The notes under the pieces: generated by a model | Told to the model about the DNA's origin: nothing | The model's input: only the letters and a program-made list of their open reading frames with translations | Database searches by the model: none | In this document: positions 23,501-34,898 of the stretch, one piece after another | Numbering within the stretch: the first letter of the stretch is position 1 | How the letters are laid out: the number at the start of each line of letters is the position of its first letter | Position numbers and translations under genes: made by a program | Assembly: GCF_023053635.1 (NCBI RefSeq) | Contig: NC_086171.1 | Span: forward strand, 15,642,006-15,706,005 | DNA from: Elgaria multicarinata webbii | Lineage: Eukaryota > Chordata > Lepidosauria > Squamata > Anguidae | Direction of reading: 5' to 3' | Length of the DNA: 64,000 nucleotides

Positions 23501-26500
23501 CACATTGGTAGCACCATCTGCAGTGTGCCTCTACGATGAGAGATTTCTCAGACATTTGTGCAGCTGAATAGCCAAACGAATTTCCTATATGGCTTTATCA
23601 TCATGAATTTAAAGCACTGATTTGCACAAGGTGTACTGGCCCACACAAAAGTTAGGTGTAGGCCTGCCTGCACCAGCATGAACTCCCACCCCACCCCTCA
23701 GCCTGTTATTTGTGGCACCCTAATGGTATGAAAGAGAAATAACCCTATTCCATTTAACAAAGATCTTTCCTCTTTGCGATCTTCACCTGGTTGCCTGTGG
23801 CAAGTAAATGGTAGTTCAGAAGAGTTTCATAAATTTTTAACAGGAAAGTAGAAATGAAGCCTTTCTCTCCCCTCCCCACCCTCAATTATTTTCAGTTCTT
23901 ATTACAGGGGTGGTCAACTTGTGGCTCTCTATATTTTTGGCCTATAGCTCCCATGAGCCCTCACCATTGACTATGCTGGCTAGGACTGATGGAAGAGTTA
24001 GACCAAAACACCCGGAGGAACAAGTTGACCACCCTTTCATTATTATTTTTAACTTCTTAAAAAATTAGAACTCGGCTATACTATAAAGTTTCTGAATGAG
24101 AGCTGTTCTACCAAGTGCTCTTCTTGATTACTTGGAAGGGAGTTCCGCTGTGTTCGATGGAACATAGTCTGAAGTAAGTGCACATTGGATTGTAGCCTTC
24201 TGTATTTACTTCTGCTTTGTGTCCTGCCTTTTTAAAAAAGTATTTATCATTCCATTTTAAGAAATATCCATAATCCCTTTGTCTTTTGCTTTCCTCCAGC
24301 TGGTCAGCCTGTTGCTGATTGGAATTGCAGCATGGGGCATAGGCTTTGGCCTCATCTCCAGTTTCCGGGTCGTCGGAGTAGCGGTTGCAGTGGGGATTTT
24401 TCTGTTCCTGATTGCTTTGGTGGGATTGATCGGAGCTATCAAGCACCATCAGGTGTTGCTCTTCTTTGTATCCTTTGACTTGGAAGCTTTCTAATGCATT
24501 AAACCCTTTCCCCTAGAACGAATCTGGACAAAGCCCCAGTCTCGTTTTCACCTGCCTGAGTAAAGTATAAGGTATGGTGTGTGTGTTTTCTTTTCTTTTA
24601 CACAGTTGGCCTCTGACTCAGTTATGACATCGTTAAAAGCTGCATGGAAGAGCAAACATCTCTCCATCTGTAATAGGTCACAAGACTCTGGTGGTGTAAC
24701 AGGTTTCCATGAAATTGCTACAAGTCATGGGTATGGATTGTTGGCTTCTTTCCTGTACACATAGTAGCTTTCTGAAGTAGTTAGCTGTGTTCTTCTTACT
24801 CTAGTAATACGGATCTCTGCTAGAAATCAGGGCTTATAGTGTTATGCACAAGCCTGCAGGGTGTGTGTTTAATGTACCAGAAATCCAGCACGAATAGGAT
24901 CCTCTTGTGTGCACAGACCCATTGAACTCTTTCCCCGCTGCTCAAAGGCCTCCCTTGAATTTCTCACCTATTTCCTTCCCACTGATTGTATGGGAGAAAC
25001 AAAAGGAGCTTCAGTGGTGTGGGGCGGGGGAGACAGACGGACAGATACACACACACACAGGTTATGGCATGATCTGGCCTATATAACAGACACCAGTTTA
25101 CTTGGTGGCAGGTTGATTCTATATGGTCCATTTCCTCCACTGCAGCTCATGTTTCCATTTTTCTATGTGGAAGCCAATCCAAGTAATTACAATGAATAAA
25201 TACAGTGGCAGGCATTTTGCTATAATGAAGTAATTTTATTTAGATTTATTTAAAATTATTTTCCAGATGCCTTTAAGGGTAGAGCCTAAGACAACATACA
25301 AGATGAAACAATACAATGCAGTAACAGTCAATAAAAGTGGTGGTTATAAGTAAATCCAGCAGTATTTATTCATAAAGCCCAAACATTTTAGGAAGGCTGT
25401 TGAAGAAGTGATCCAGTGGTGAGATGCCATGTTACTGTCTGGTATTTCTGCATAGCAGAAACATTGAAAAGTGAAGTGCCAAAGCCAGTCTTTTAAATGT
25501 CCTTTAACGCATTTGTATTTAGAATCAAAGTGACGTCCTGAACACTTTGGGACAATGGAAATAAAGCTGAATAATTCATCCAGACTCCCATCTTATGCTA
25601 ATTCAGGTTCCTTCTTATGTGAAGCCAGTGAAAGCACAGAACAGAATATTTGAATAGAGGGTGCTGGCTACTTACTAATATTGCATTGCAAGTAAACTGC
25701 TTCATGCTTTAGCAAATAATAACGGCAACACTCCCTTGTTATGGGAGTAACTCCCTTGTTAGTATCTCCTGGTGTTATAGGCAAACTATATTTGCAGTTG
25801 ATATAGTTGTATGTCATTTTGCTGGCTGGGCCAAAGAACAAGATGGCACCTCCCTCCCATTTCAGGAACAAAGACTGACTGAACTGGCAGTTGAATCTTT
25901 GTTTAATACTGGTAATGAGACAGCATCTTTCACCTCTCCCGAAAGCAGTAGGCCGGCTTGGGGTCACAGGGCAGGCCATGTGGCACACAGCTTTCTTCCA
26001 ATCTTCCAGCATCTGCTTGGAGTAAATCAAGACTGGGGGGTTATTTAGGTTAATAATGCTAAGAAGAAGGGGGTAAACCCAGACTAATAAGGACTTGACC
26101 ATGCTGGTTGACATTTCGGGGGTGGGGGAATGGGAATGAGATGAGGCCATAGGTATATGTCTGGAACCATGAACAGGAACACTCCCTGCTGCAACATTTT
26201 GTTGCAGGGCCCACGTGTATAATCTAAAAGCCTAAATTAGTATGTTTATGCTTTTCGTAAAAGCATGGGAATTTGTGATTTGACCAGCTTACTATTCGTA
26301 AGAGTAGACAACTCTAGCATGCAGGCGTGTTCATGTATGTGTTCTTCTGATGGGATCTTGCGCCTGCTTTGGAATGGGACTGGTAAAATGATCTGGGGTG
26401 AATAAACTTGGTGCAGTCTTGGGACGAAGGGGACACTTGCTAATTATGCAGAATATGAATAGCTTGTTAGCAGACGTATCTAAGCAAACAACTGCTCAGT

Positions 26501-29500
26501 GAATATCGTATGTGTAGTTCTGAATAGTTGCTGCTGAATGCCCATAGAGGATATTCACTAGTGTTGTTGAAGCCTTAGCAATGCTAATCCACAGCCATCT
26601 TCCCTTAAGGCTCTAAACGTTTGAATTTAGCTTGCTGTTTTGGAGGGAAGTGTCGGTGTCAACATTCTAAAGTGATTGGTAGTATTAAGATTGCTTCCAT
26701 AAAACCTCTGGCCTCCAAAAGGACCACATGTTGTTTCCATGGATTCAGTTTCACTCTGTTAAATATTAATCCAAACCCTGGGTATTAAAAGCAGCTCCTG
26801 ATGTATCAGAGTTAAACATAGAACTGTTTGCTCCATTTCACAATAAACTGCAATTACTATGTGCAGGTACTTGGTAGTGAAGGTACCACCATAGGGCTTC
26901 TGTAGTGATGAAGTTATAAATGAAATCTCTCGAACAATGCATTTGAGCTCAGTGAGGCAATTTAAGGTGTCTCACAGCACAATCCTAAATCCCTGGACTC
27001 ATAAGTAAGTCCCTTTGAGGTCAACAGGGCTTACTCTCAAGTAATTGTGTATAGGATTGCAGCCTGTATTGCAGAGAACAGAATTGCTTTTAATTTTGCA
27101 GGTTAAAGCTAGGGCTGTGTATATTAAATATTCGGTCCCTGCATAAGAAGAGTTCTGCTGGATCAGACCAAAGGCCCAAATAGTTCAGCATATTGTTTGC
27201 CACAGTGGCCAACCAGATTCTTATGGGAAGCCCACAGAAGGCTGCGAGTGCAATAACATCCCTCCATTCGTGTCCCCCACGATTAGTATTAAGAAGCATA
27301 CTGCCTCTGATACTGAAGGTAGTATATAATCCTCATGACTAGCAGCTATTGATAGCCTTATCCTCTGTGAATTTGTTTAACCCCCTCTTAAAATCACCCC
27401 AGTTGGTGGCCAGCACTACATATGTAGTAACTAATTCCATAGTTTAACAATGTGCTGTGTAAAGAAGTACTTCCTTTTGTCTGTCCTGAATCTCCCATCA
27501 TTCAGCTTCATGGGACCCAGATTTTAATATTATGAGAGATGGAGAAAAACTTAACTCCATCCACTTTCTCCATGCCACAACATCATCACCGCCCAGAGAG
27601 CTTCGGCTATTGGGCGGTATAAAAATGCAATAAATAAATAAATAAATAAATAGTAAAAAAAATTATACTCCTCTATCATGTTCTTACATGCCTTTTTTAA
27701 ATTAAAAGGCTCCAAATGCTGTAACCTTTCCTCATAGGAAAGTGTCGAGTCATGGTAATACTGCGAATTCAAGTAAGGTGACAGTCTAAAAATCAGCAAT
27801 ATTGCATATAGAACAACGACGAATGCAAATTATGATGAATAAACTGCCCTTGTTTAAATAAATTGCTTATGGAAAATGCTTATTTTATTGACTATCCAAT
27901 CCAAGGTATGCCAAAGACATTCCTGTGCTGAGGTAGAAAGTTCAGGTGGCATTTCTCTCCCGTTCATTAATGGGCATATGTCTGACCGGTGAGGCACCCT
28001 CAACTGAAAAATTCTTCTGCACAAACTTCATTGAAATGGATGGGACTTGTGCAATGATTAAACCATACTCTCATGCATCCCCCATTTATGTTGGTGGGGA
28101 GCCTGCAGAAAAGCTTCCCAGTGGATTGCACCCCTTTGCAATGGAAATTGTCTCCTGCGTTGTCATTCTCAATATCATCCCAAAATATCGTCCACCCATG
28201 GCGACTGCCTCACCTTGCAACCCAGTAGGGCTTCCTCTGGTCCAAACCAGAATAGCCTGCTGAGGGTAGCAGGTGGGAGAAAGCCTGTTTTGTGCATGCA
28301 GTTAACATTGTGTACGTGTTGTGCAGATCACTTTTGAAATACAATCTTGGTAACCTTAACTAAGTGAATTCAGTATATGATTATTCTATTGCTGGTGTTT
28401 GTTATACAGTTTTCAGTCTCTTGTGCCTGTCTAACATTGAACAAGGAACAGCAGGTAAGAAACGTCTTCTTTTTCTAAAACTGCATATATATTTTTATAA
28501 TTAATTTATATGGCACTTTCCCACACAGATGTGCCCAAAGTAGTTCACAACACAAGAATTGCAATGCAAGAATAGATATTGCTCTGAATAGCTTTTGATG
28601 TGATATATATTTTTAAATACTGTTGTTCATGGATGTTTTTACTGATCTGTGTTGTAAAAATGTATGATTGAGGAATACATATCAAAGCATCATTATGATA
28701 AACAATATTTATTTGTTTACAATATTTATATAACGCTCCCCATTCAAAATTTCAGAGTGGTGTACAAGATAAAATAAAATAAAAACACATTAAAATGGAT
28801 TTTTAAAACAAGGAAAATGCAAAGTGAACTGTGGCTGGTCATCAAGGGAAGGCTTCCTGGAACAACAACGTTTTCAGGAGGCACCGAAAGGAATACAACG
28901 TTGGCGTCTGCCTGACCTCCAGAGGCAGGGAATTCCATAGGGCTGGTTCATTTGAAAGCACAATTTAGCAATGCAATTAAACTGTTCATTTCAATACTGC
29001 TATTATATTCCATTTCAAATTCATTAAATCATTAAAACAATGTCAGTAGGGTATTATTTATCAGTTGTTAAAATACATAAACCAGAGCTGGATAAAATAA
29101 AACTGGGTCAGAAACTGAGGGAAAACCCAGCAGCCGAAAATATCCTGCTGAGGACAGGTCATTGTCCCCAAAGAGTTGCATAATATTGAAGGCAGCTGAG
29201 TGTCAGCTGAAATGGGAAGGGAAGAGGGGATTGGCCTGCTGAAACTGGTCACAGGATATGCACCATGAAGTGTGTATCCCTCGATCCTAATTTCCTTCTT
29301 CAATCCAAAATGCTGTAAGGCCAGCCTTCCCCAACCTGGAGTCCTCTGGGTGTTTTGGACTGCAAGCCCCACCATTCCTGTCCATTGGCCATGCTGCCTG
29401 GGGCTGATGGGAGCTGAAGGCCAAAACATCAGTAGGGCACTAGGGTGGGGAAGGCAGACCTAAGCTCTTAAGGACTCTGATCCTTTTGAAGCTAAAGGAG

Positions 29501-32500
29501 TCCAGCAGGGGTTTATCCCAGGGGAGGAGCACACTTTCTCCAGTCCAGACTGATTCTCAACCAATCGTTCAGCTGTGAAGGGGCAGAACTCCCAGCAGCT
29601 TAACATATCTTGGAATGGAATCCCCTCTAACATTCTCATAGATCACAAGAAGGCAAAGGTAGAAATACTCTCTTCCCTGCCCTGTATTACTTACTTGAGT
29701 TTGGACCTAGATGAGCTGCTCACTTGGCTCTGAAAGTCCTCAGTCAGCACTATTGAGCAATTGAACTCCAGCACTAGGCTGATGCGGTTCAGGGCTTAAT
29801 GATTAGGAAGTGGCTCATCTCATCCTGGAGCTCAGTAGGCTTGTGCTTTTACTGGGTTGGGGAACATCCCAATCATTTTCCCCCTCCCCACCCATGAGTC
29901 CTCATGGGTCCTCAACCTGTAGACTCAAAATGCTGACTTGATCAAACCATGCCTGCCAATAAAGGAACTGTTAGCTAATATTGTCTCAAGAGGAGTGGTA
30001 ATTTAGTATTCCTTGCGTGTCTAAATATTTTGGATTTTTCCACTTCTAGAGTAACTTTCCTAAACAAGGAATAGAATGGGCAAATCTTAGCCCAAGGATT
30101 CAGATGGGTAAACCTTAGCTCCATGATGAGTTGAAATCCCAGTAGCCTAATATCTCCAGAGATATCACGCAGAGCTGAAGTGGTTGCTACAGGCACACTT
30201 ATTCTGTTGGTTCTGGAATGGCCGAAACTACTCATGAAAGACATTTTGTTGTTATAGTAAAAAGCTCACTGAAAATATCATGAGTGTACTATAGCAGGCA
30301 AAGAAGGCAGGTCCAATACTAGGAATTGTCTGGTTATGAGCTGGGGGGAAAAGATTTCTATCTCAATGCTGCTATATAAAGGTCCAATGTGCATTTGAAG
30401 GGTTATATGCAGCCTAAGTTGCAGCGTGGAAGCTTATGATAGTCATGACTAAATCCCACACTGAAGTGTGGCTGCTTACTCCAGCTCAAAAACAGTGGGA
30501 ACAGTAACAAAATCAGGCAAATCCATTGATCTGGGAAGTGACCTTCCATAGTTTTGAGACTTAGAATAAAGGTTATGGAAAGCTTGGGGAAAGGGGTGAT
30601 AAAATTATTAGTTGTATGTGGGTGGTGGTGGGGAAATTATTCACATCTTTAAAAGAAAAAAATGGTATCCACTGAAGTGGGGTAAGTGTCATGTTTCGGA
30701 CAGTCAAAGGCATGTGAAGGTGAAGGAAAATAAAGGACAGAAAACTTAGGTTTCTTTTGGTTGGTGGTTCAGATAAAATAACCAGTCTGGAGCAATCTGT
30801 GACAATGTATATACATACCGTTATGCAACCAATCACCTCTAACAAATAGTAACGGAATGGGTACCGGATGCCAAATAATCTCATTGTGTCTCCTAGAGCA
30901 AGCTTCTAGAAGTTGGGTGGAACAACACAAACAATGCAAAGCAGGATATTGAGCGGAATCTAGACTGTTGCGGATTCCACAATGTCAGTGAAGAGATCAC
31001 ATGTGATGCTGTAAGTAGACAGCCTGGTGGTGTTCCGTTCCAAAGCCTGAAAGGCGGATTAGCTCATATATATGGAGCATGGACTGTTGTCTCTCTTTCA
31101 AAGCAGTTTCTTGTATGCTGGGTATTTCCATTTTTATTGGCATTGAAAAGAAAACATGAAAAAAGAATTGCATGCACAGAAATAGGAATATTTCTTCAAG
31201 TACAATATTCTTTAAAAACGGGGTGGGGAGAGATTATGCATACATTTCAAGAAAAGCAGACCCAATATCCATATATTTCTCCACTCACGAGTGACGCTTA
31301 TATACCACCTGTTCAAATGTTGTTAGTATTTTTAGGTCCTCAGTCCAGTGCATTATGGGAGGTGAATATTTATCCTTCCAACATTGTAATATCAATCTTT
31401 TGGCTGTCATGAGGGCTCGGAAAGTCCATTTGCGCTGACCTTACGTTAACTTCCAAGAAACCATTAAATAGTTTAGGAGGACATGCACATCACTCGATAT
31501 TGAAGACTGTTCCAAAATGAAGTTTATCCATATTACATCCTCCTCCCAAAAGGAGACGACTATTGGGCATTGCCAAAACATATGAACAAAAGAAGTATTT
31601 GGTACATTACATCTCCAACAGTTATACTACTTAGACAAGCCCTTATTAAAAAGGTGTTGTGGAATCCAGTAAACCCAAAACAAGCTTTTTTGCTGAATAA
31701 GGCCTAGCCTAAGATCCAGAGAAACTTCAGGTACAGTTGCTAAATCAATGATCCATAAAAACAACGTTAAGTTTGTTTTTAATGGACCCCAGAATTGTTG
31801 TTTTTAAATGGATACTGTTGTTTTTATACTGTTTTTATGTTGTTGTTGTTTTAAAAAATTGTATACTTTTAATGTTTACTATTTTTAATTGTTGTAAACC
31901 ACCCAGAGAGCTTCGGCTGTGGGGCGGTATATAAATGTAATAAAATAAATAAATAAATAAATTAGTATGCCCCTATTTCTAGACCTGTCTGGAAAGCTGG
32001 GATCCAATAGTCTGGCTACCTAGATATGTACGGATAGATAACCTCTTAATTGTGTGTAAATCTTGCTTGATTACAGGAGTGTTTTAAATTGCAGTCATGC
32101 CAACCCTGTGCACCAATAATAAAGGAATTCTCTGGGATGGTGTTGAGATTTGTAGGTGGCATTGGACTCTTCTTTAGTTTCACAGAGGTAAGTGCAATTT
32201 AAGATAAGCAAATAGTTTCTGGGGGAAAGTCTTCAGTGCTAGATGTGTAATGGAAAACAATTGCAAGTTCGTCTCTTGAACAAGCACTATTCTCAGTTTC
32301 TGTGATCATAAAAATATATCATTTATTTATTTATTATTTGTGGCATCTATAGACCACTGAGTATAGTAAATTCTCTCAGCAATTCACAATAATAAAATAC
32401 AATATTAAAAACACCACATTAAAACACAGCATTAAATACACTTCCAACTAGGTAAAAAAATCAAGGCGAAGTAAAATGGAGCAGCGTAATTAATTTACTT

Positions 32501-34898
32501 CCAACCAGGGAAAATCTGAGTGAACAAGTATGTTTTCAGGAGGCATTTAAATGATTACAGATTTTCTGCCTCCCGAACTTTGTGAGGCACTACGGAGGAG
32601 GCATACTTAGAGCATAAGCTTAGCTTACCAAGAGGTTACCAGGTTAGGTTGCAATCCTATAGGTACTTACCTGGGAGTACTTCCAATTGAATTCAGTGGG
32701 GTTTTCTTCAGAGTAGACACATTGCAGGGTCAGTTACCACTTGGTAAATAGTCTTCCAGGTCTGTTTTCTGAATTTACATCTTTAGAACTGATGTAGCCT
32801 AATTTAATATTGATATGTTTTCATGTTTAAATCCAATCCTTAAGTGAGGGGGGGAATAAAGAGAGGGAAAAATGGTGAGAAAGGAAGATGGAGAAAATAA
32901 TGAATAATAGAAAGGAAAATATTGTCACAAGATATGGTGTATATCATCAATACGAATCTAGTGCTCCACATGCACAAGTCCACTAATACAATTGCTTTTG
33001 GCTTTCTTGGGTCTATTCCCTAGAGAATTTATATACTAGTGCATTGAAGGAATTGTGCAGAAAATAAATCCCCTCACTAATGCCTTGAATTGGTTCCTCT
33101 TCCTCCACCCACCCACCCATCCCAAACTCCTGAGCAGAGATGGTTTACAATATCTGTTCAATTATCACTGAGAAAATTGTGTTAGAATGGCTTGCTGAGC
33201 AGTTTTTCAGTTATGATATAAGTCTCTTTAATGTCAGGAGTATCTTTGGAAAAACGTACTTGTCAAGATTCACTGCCTTCCCTAGCACATTGTCCCTGAA
33301 CCGGAGATGCATGTGGCCAAAATTGTAAGCTTTTCTCTGAGCCATAGCTCCCTTGCTCCATAGGTGCTGAGAAGCAGCATCTAAGTCAACATGCATTTCT
33401 TTGTAAAATGATCTAGTCCTCTTTCCTTAAAAATAGCCAAAAGTTAAAAAGATAAACCCAATAAACATTTAAAAAAAAAAGCAGTAGCAACCTCCAGAAC
33501 ACAACTAGTGCAGCAGTACAGTAGATAACCTTGGACACTACTAAAGAGCCTTTTTCTGAATTAAAAATAACAGTTGTTTAGTTGTATATTAAAAATAAAT
33601 AATAATACAATAATAGTTGTATTATTAAAAATAATCATGAAAGACATAAAGCAGGGTCAGGCAACTTGTGGCTGTGGATAAACTGCAACTCCCATCATCA
33701 CTCATAATTAGCTACATTGTCTAGGGCTGATGAGAGATGCAGTCCACCAACATCTTGAGGGCTACAAGTTGCCCACCCCAACATAAAAAGTTGAGGCATG
33801 ATGGGTGTCATCAAGAAGAAGTCTTTGCACAAAGCCCTATCTCATTTCACTTTGTATGTAGTGGTACTCGGAGCTGGAAGGGGAAAACGTAAAAGCCTTC
33901 CTTTGCAGGCTGATCTTCAAAGGATAACCACACTAAAAAGGATATTATAGAGCTGGAAAAAGTGCAGAAAAGGGTAACTAAAATGATTAAGGGGCTGGAG
34001 TATCTCCCCTACAAGGGAAGGTTACATCAACTGGGATTGTTTAGCTTGGAAAAAAGGAGGCTAAGGGGAGACATGATAGAGGTATACAAAATTATGTGGA
34101 TAGGGAGACATTTTCCTCCCTCTCGCAAAATACTAGAACCCAATGGGGTCATCCCATGAAACTGATTGGTGGGAGATCCAGGTCAAATAAAAGGTAGTAC
34201 TTCTTCACACATTGCATAGTTAAGTTATGGAACTCAGGATGTGGTGATGATGGTTGTATTTTATCTCCAGTATTCAAGGCAATAAGCCTGTGTGCACCAG
34301 TTACTAGGGAACTTGGGTGGGAGGGTGCTGTTGCACCATGTCCTGCTTTTCATCCCTGGCCGATGGTTGATTGGCCACTGTGTGAGTAGAGTGCTGGACT
34401 AGATGGACCCTTGGTCTGATCCAGCATGGCACTTCTTATGTTCTTAAGGAGACGACTGGGTTGGAGTACTTACACCCACATGTACATTGCATTCCACAAA
34501 TTCAGATAAAATGATTAGCCACAGGTTTTGTGTATGCTACAGCAGTGGTCTTCAGCTTGTGGATATGGGATGTGAAATTAGTCCAAATGGGTTGCGGCAA
34601 AGCTGTTGCCGCCATGTTGGGCAATTGTGATAGTGAGTCCCATATTGTAGGTTGGGAGTCCAAGGTGGGTCTCAGGTCTGGACCAGTTGAAGACCACTGT
34701 GCTACAGACTGGTTGGGTGAAGGAAGTGGTGATGTACTGAAAGTTGAAACTGCAGTATCATGTTTTCGCAAATGGTTGATTTCTCTTCCCTCCCCCTCCT
34801 CTTTTTTTCTTCTCACGCTTCAGATCTTAGGCGTATGGCTCACCTACAGATACAGGAATCAAAAGGACCCTCGTGCAAATCCTAGTGCATTTCTTTGA
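17073..34898 (+). CDS. TSPAN13: Tetraspanin-13, six coding exons, complete
   Basis: Joining 17073-17135, 24300-24467, 28374-28454, 30897-31010, 32077-32187 and 34824-34898 gives an uninterrupted 203-residue protein. All exons are in phase 0 and every intron is GT-AG. It is a four-pass tetraspanin: membrane segments at about residues 15-37, 45-66, 77-99 and 164-187, a small extracellular loop, and a large loop with the family CCG motif at 128-130 and further cysteines at 140, 144, 150 and 153. N-glycosylation sequons occur at N113 and N133. The C-terminal tail ([16 protein letters not shown]) matches what I recall of mammalian TSPAN13, which is 204 residues. Tetraspanins organise membrane-protein microdomains; mammalian TSPAN13 is linked to voltage-gated calcium channel modulation (family knowledge). 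The ATG has G at -3 and +4, a strong context. I see no break or missing family residue. Confidence 0.97.
18311..18425. repeat. 41-bp tandem repeat in TSPAN13 intron 1
   Basis: About 2.7 copies of a unit starting CTTTTCATTATTCATTTCTT begin at 18317, 18358 and 18399, with few differences. Confidence 0.85.
18770..19025 (+). mobile_element. CR1-like LINE 3' end
   Basis: GGGGGTCGGACAAATTCATG, then GTTTCCACAGTGGCATCTAG and GGCCTTTGGTCTATTCCAGA with GCTCTTACGTTC at the end: the same 3' UTR as the CR1-like copy at 33940-34450. Lies in TSPAN13 intron 1. Confidence 0.75.
19030..20250. other. TSPAN13 intron 1, no recognised feature
   Basis: Apparently unique intronic sequence with no recognisable exon or repeat. 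Confidence 0.4.
20811..20831. repeat. (GT)n microsatellite
   Basis: About 20 bp of GTGTGT, intron 1. Confidence 0.9.
21080..21250 (-). mobile_element. LINE 3' tail, minus
   Basis: (TTTA)n then CATTTATATACTGCCCAATA, GAAGCTCTCTGAGCAGTTTA and an A-rich segment: reverse of the common LINE tail. Confidence 0.7.
21330..21635. mobile_element. Two CCAGATGTTTT-family MITE copies
   Basis: Copy 1 is at about 21330-21475 (CATATATTTTGGACTTCAAT; GGGAGTTGTAGTTAAAAACA). Copy 2 is at about 21525-21635 (CCAGATGTTTTCAACTACAA; GATGGGAGTTGATGTCTAAA). Both foldback, both in intron 1. Confidence 0.7.
21870..22300 (+). mobile_element. L1 LINE 3' end fragment
   Basis: Encodes [20 protein letters not shown] and IMQWTEDL, matching the L1-like copy at 31190-31770 on the other strand. 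It is followed by a 3' UTR and an A/G-rich end (AATTTAAAAAATGGG). 5'-truncated. Clade assignment (L1) is from the ORF2 C-terminal sequence type. Confidence 0.65.
22345..22875. mobile_element. Long foldback element in intron 1
   Basis: Left end AGAGCTGTGCATGAACCCCT and right end CTGAAGTTATGCATAGCCCT are inverted. Interior blocks are also inverted: GATCTGGATTCGAAGCAAG with CTGCTTCGACTCAGATTCGG. About 530 bp. No clear target duplication. Confidence 0.55.
23905..24035. mobile_element. CCAGATGTTTT-family MITE
   Basis: GGTGGTCAACTTGTGGCTCT to GGAACAAGTTGACCACC, a foldback with inner CCCATGAGCCC and GACTGATGGAAGAG. Confidence 0.65.
24300..24467 (+). CDS. TSPAN13: TSPAN13 coding exon 2
   Basis: Encodes residues 22-77: the rest of membrane segment 1, the small loop and membrane segment 2. 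The acceptor is TTTCCTCCAG. The donor is the weaker GTATCC, so the reading frame stays open for a few codons into the intron. Confidence 0.97.
25228..25345 (-). mobile_element. LINE 3' tail remnant in intron 2
   Basis: TTATTTAGATTTATTTAAAA then AGACAACATACAAGATGAAA and ACAATAC words, like the other reverse-strand tails. Confidence 0.5.
25346..26970. other. TSPAN13 intron 2, no recognised feature
   Basis: No exon or repeat family recognised. The 160-codon minus-strand open frame at 25668-26150 has no family resemblance I can name. Confidence 0.4.
26975..27065. repeat. Short dispersed repeat, CACAATCCTA...GGATTGCAGCC
   Basis: GCACAATCCTAAATCCCTGG to GTATAGGATTGCAGCCT, with GGGCTTACTCTCAAGTA inside. 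Similar copies at about 32649-32735, 36572-36655, 40438-40515, 41571-41662, 49270-49385, 49905-50115 and 51390-51685. The ends are inverted, so it is probably another MITE. Confidence 0.6.
27128..27800 (-). mobile_element. CR1-like LINE 3' fragment interrupted by a short retroposon tail
   Basis: In reverse: TAGCTATC-poor ORF end, then the 3' UTR with GGTCTGATCCAGCAGAACTC at 27145-27165. About 27585-27655 is a separate insert (ACCGCCCAGAGAGCTTCGGC, GGGCGGTATAAAAATGCAAT, (AAATA)n). The CR1 protein-like part continues at 27690-27800 (FNLKKACK and SYEERLQHL). Confidence 0.7.
28374..28454 (+). CDS. TSPAN13: TSPAN13 coding exon 3
   Basis: Encodes residues 78-104, which form membrane segment 3 ([20 protein letters not shown] onward). 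It is too short for ORF-based detection. The acceptor tract before GAATTCAG is purine-rich and weak; the donor GTAAGA is good. Confidence 0.95.
28690..28950 (-). mobile_element. LINE 3' end, minus
   Basis: AATATTTATATAACGCTCCC then AGAGTGGTGTACAAGATAAA and, farther on, AGGCTTCCTGGAACAACAAC and CCTCCAGAGGCAGGGAATTC. This is the WxxLP-F..LK type C terminus plus UTR seen in CR1/L2 LINEs. Adjacent to coding exon 3. Confidence 0.65.
29318..29460. mobile_element. CCAGATGTTTT-family foldback MITE, intact
   Basis: Ends GGCCAGCCTTCCCCAACCTG and GTGGGGAAGGCAGACC, inner GCCCCACCATTCCTGTCCAT and GGGGCTGATGGGAGCTGAAG. The best-preserved copy in the window. Confidence 0.75.
29465..30890. other. TSPAN13 intron 3, no recognised feature
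   Basis: Apparently unique intronic DNA with no exon-like conserved frame apart from exon 4 at its end. Confidence 0.4.
30897..31010 (+). CDS. TSPAN13: TSPAN13 coding exon 4
   Basis: Encodes residues 105-142, the first part of the large extracellular loop. It includes LLEVGWNNT and the tetraspanin-defining NLDCCGF. Acceptor TCTCCTAG, donor GTAAGT. Confidence 0.96.
31190..31770 (-). mobile_element. L1 LINE ORF2 C-terminal fragment
   Basis: The minus strand encodes an L1-type C terminus with [20 protein letters not shown] and a frame-shifted Cys-rich upstream part ([16 protein letters not shown]). It shares its C terminus with 21870-22300 but extends farther 5'. In TSPAN13 intron 4, antisense to the gene. 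Broken by stops and shifts. Confidence 0.7.
31880..31965 (+). mobile_element. Retroposon 3' tail, (AAATA)n
   Basis: GTAAACCACCCAGAGAGCTT, GGGGCGGTATATAAATGTAA and (AAATA)n: the same tail as at 27585-27655. Confidence 0.75.
32077..32187 (+). CDS. TSPAN13: TSPAN13 coding exon 5
   Basis: Encodes residues 143-179: the last loop cysteines (SCQPCAPII) and most of membrane segment 4 ([15 protein letters not shown]). Acceptor GATTACAG, donor GTAAGT. Confidence 0.96.
32322..32600 (-). mobile_element. LINE 3' end, minus
   Basis: (TTTA)n, GGCATCTATAGACCACTGAG, A-rich middle, then GTATGTTTTCAGGAGGCATT and TCTGCCTCCCGAACTTTGTG, similar to 28690-28950. Confidence 0.6.
33655..33785. mobile_element. CCAGATGTTTT-family MITE
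   Basis: GGGTCAGGCAACTTGTGGCT to GGGCTACAAGTTGCCCACCC, foldback. Confidence 0.65.
33940..34450 (+). mobile_element. CR1-like LINE 3' end
   Basis: Encodes [20 protein letters not shown] and [20 protein letters not shown], the CR1 ORF2 C-terminal block. The 3' UTR has GGTCTGATCCAGCATGGCAC and CTTATGTTCTTA. In TSPAN13 intron 5. Confidence 0.9.
34824..34898 (+). CDS. TSPAN13: TSPAN13 coding exon 6 with stop
   Basis: Encodes residues 180-203 and the TGA stop: the end of membrane segment 4 and the conserved cytoplasmic tail. It is preceded by a strong polypyrimidine tract and CAG acceptor. Confidence 0.97.
   Translation: MLGVWLTYRYRNQKDPRANPSAFL

Noticed and set aside
25668-26150. 160-codon minus-strand open frame in TSPAN13 intron 2
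   Set aside because: No recognisable domain, no splice signals that would make it a gene, inside an intron of an opposite-strand gene.
27585-27655. CRISPR-like or satellite array from the many (AAATA)n and MITE repeats
   Set aside because: Copies are dispersed, not regularly spaced, and the genome is eukaryotic.
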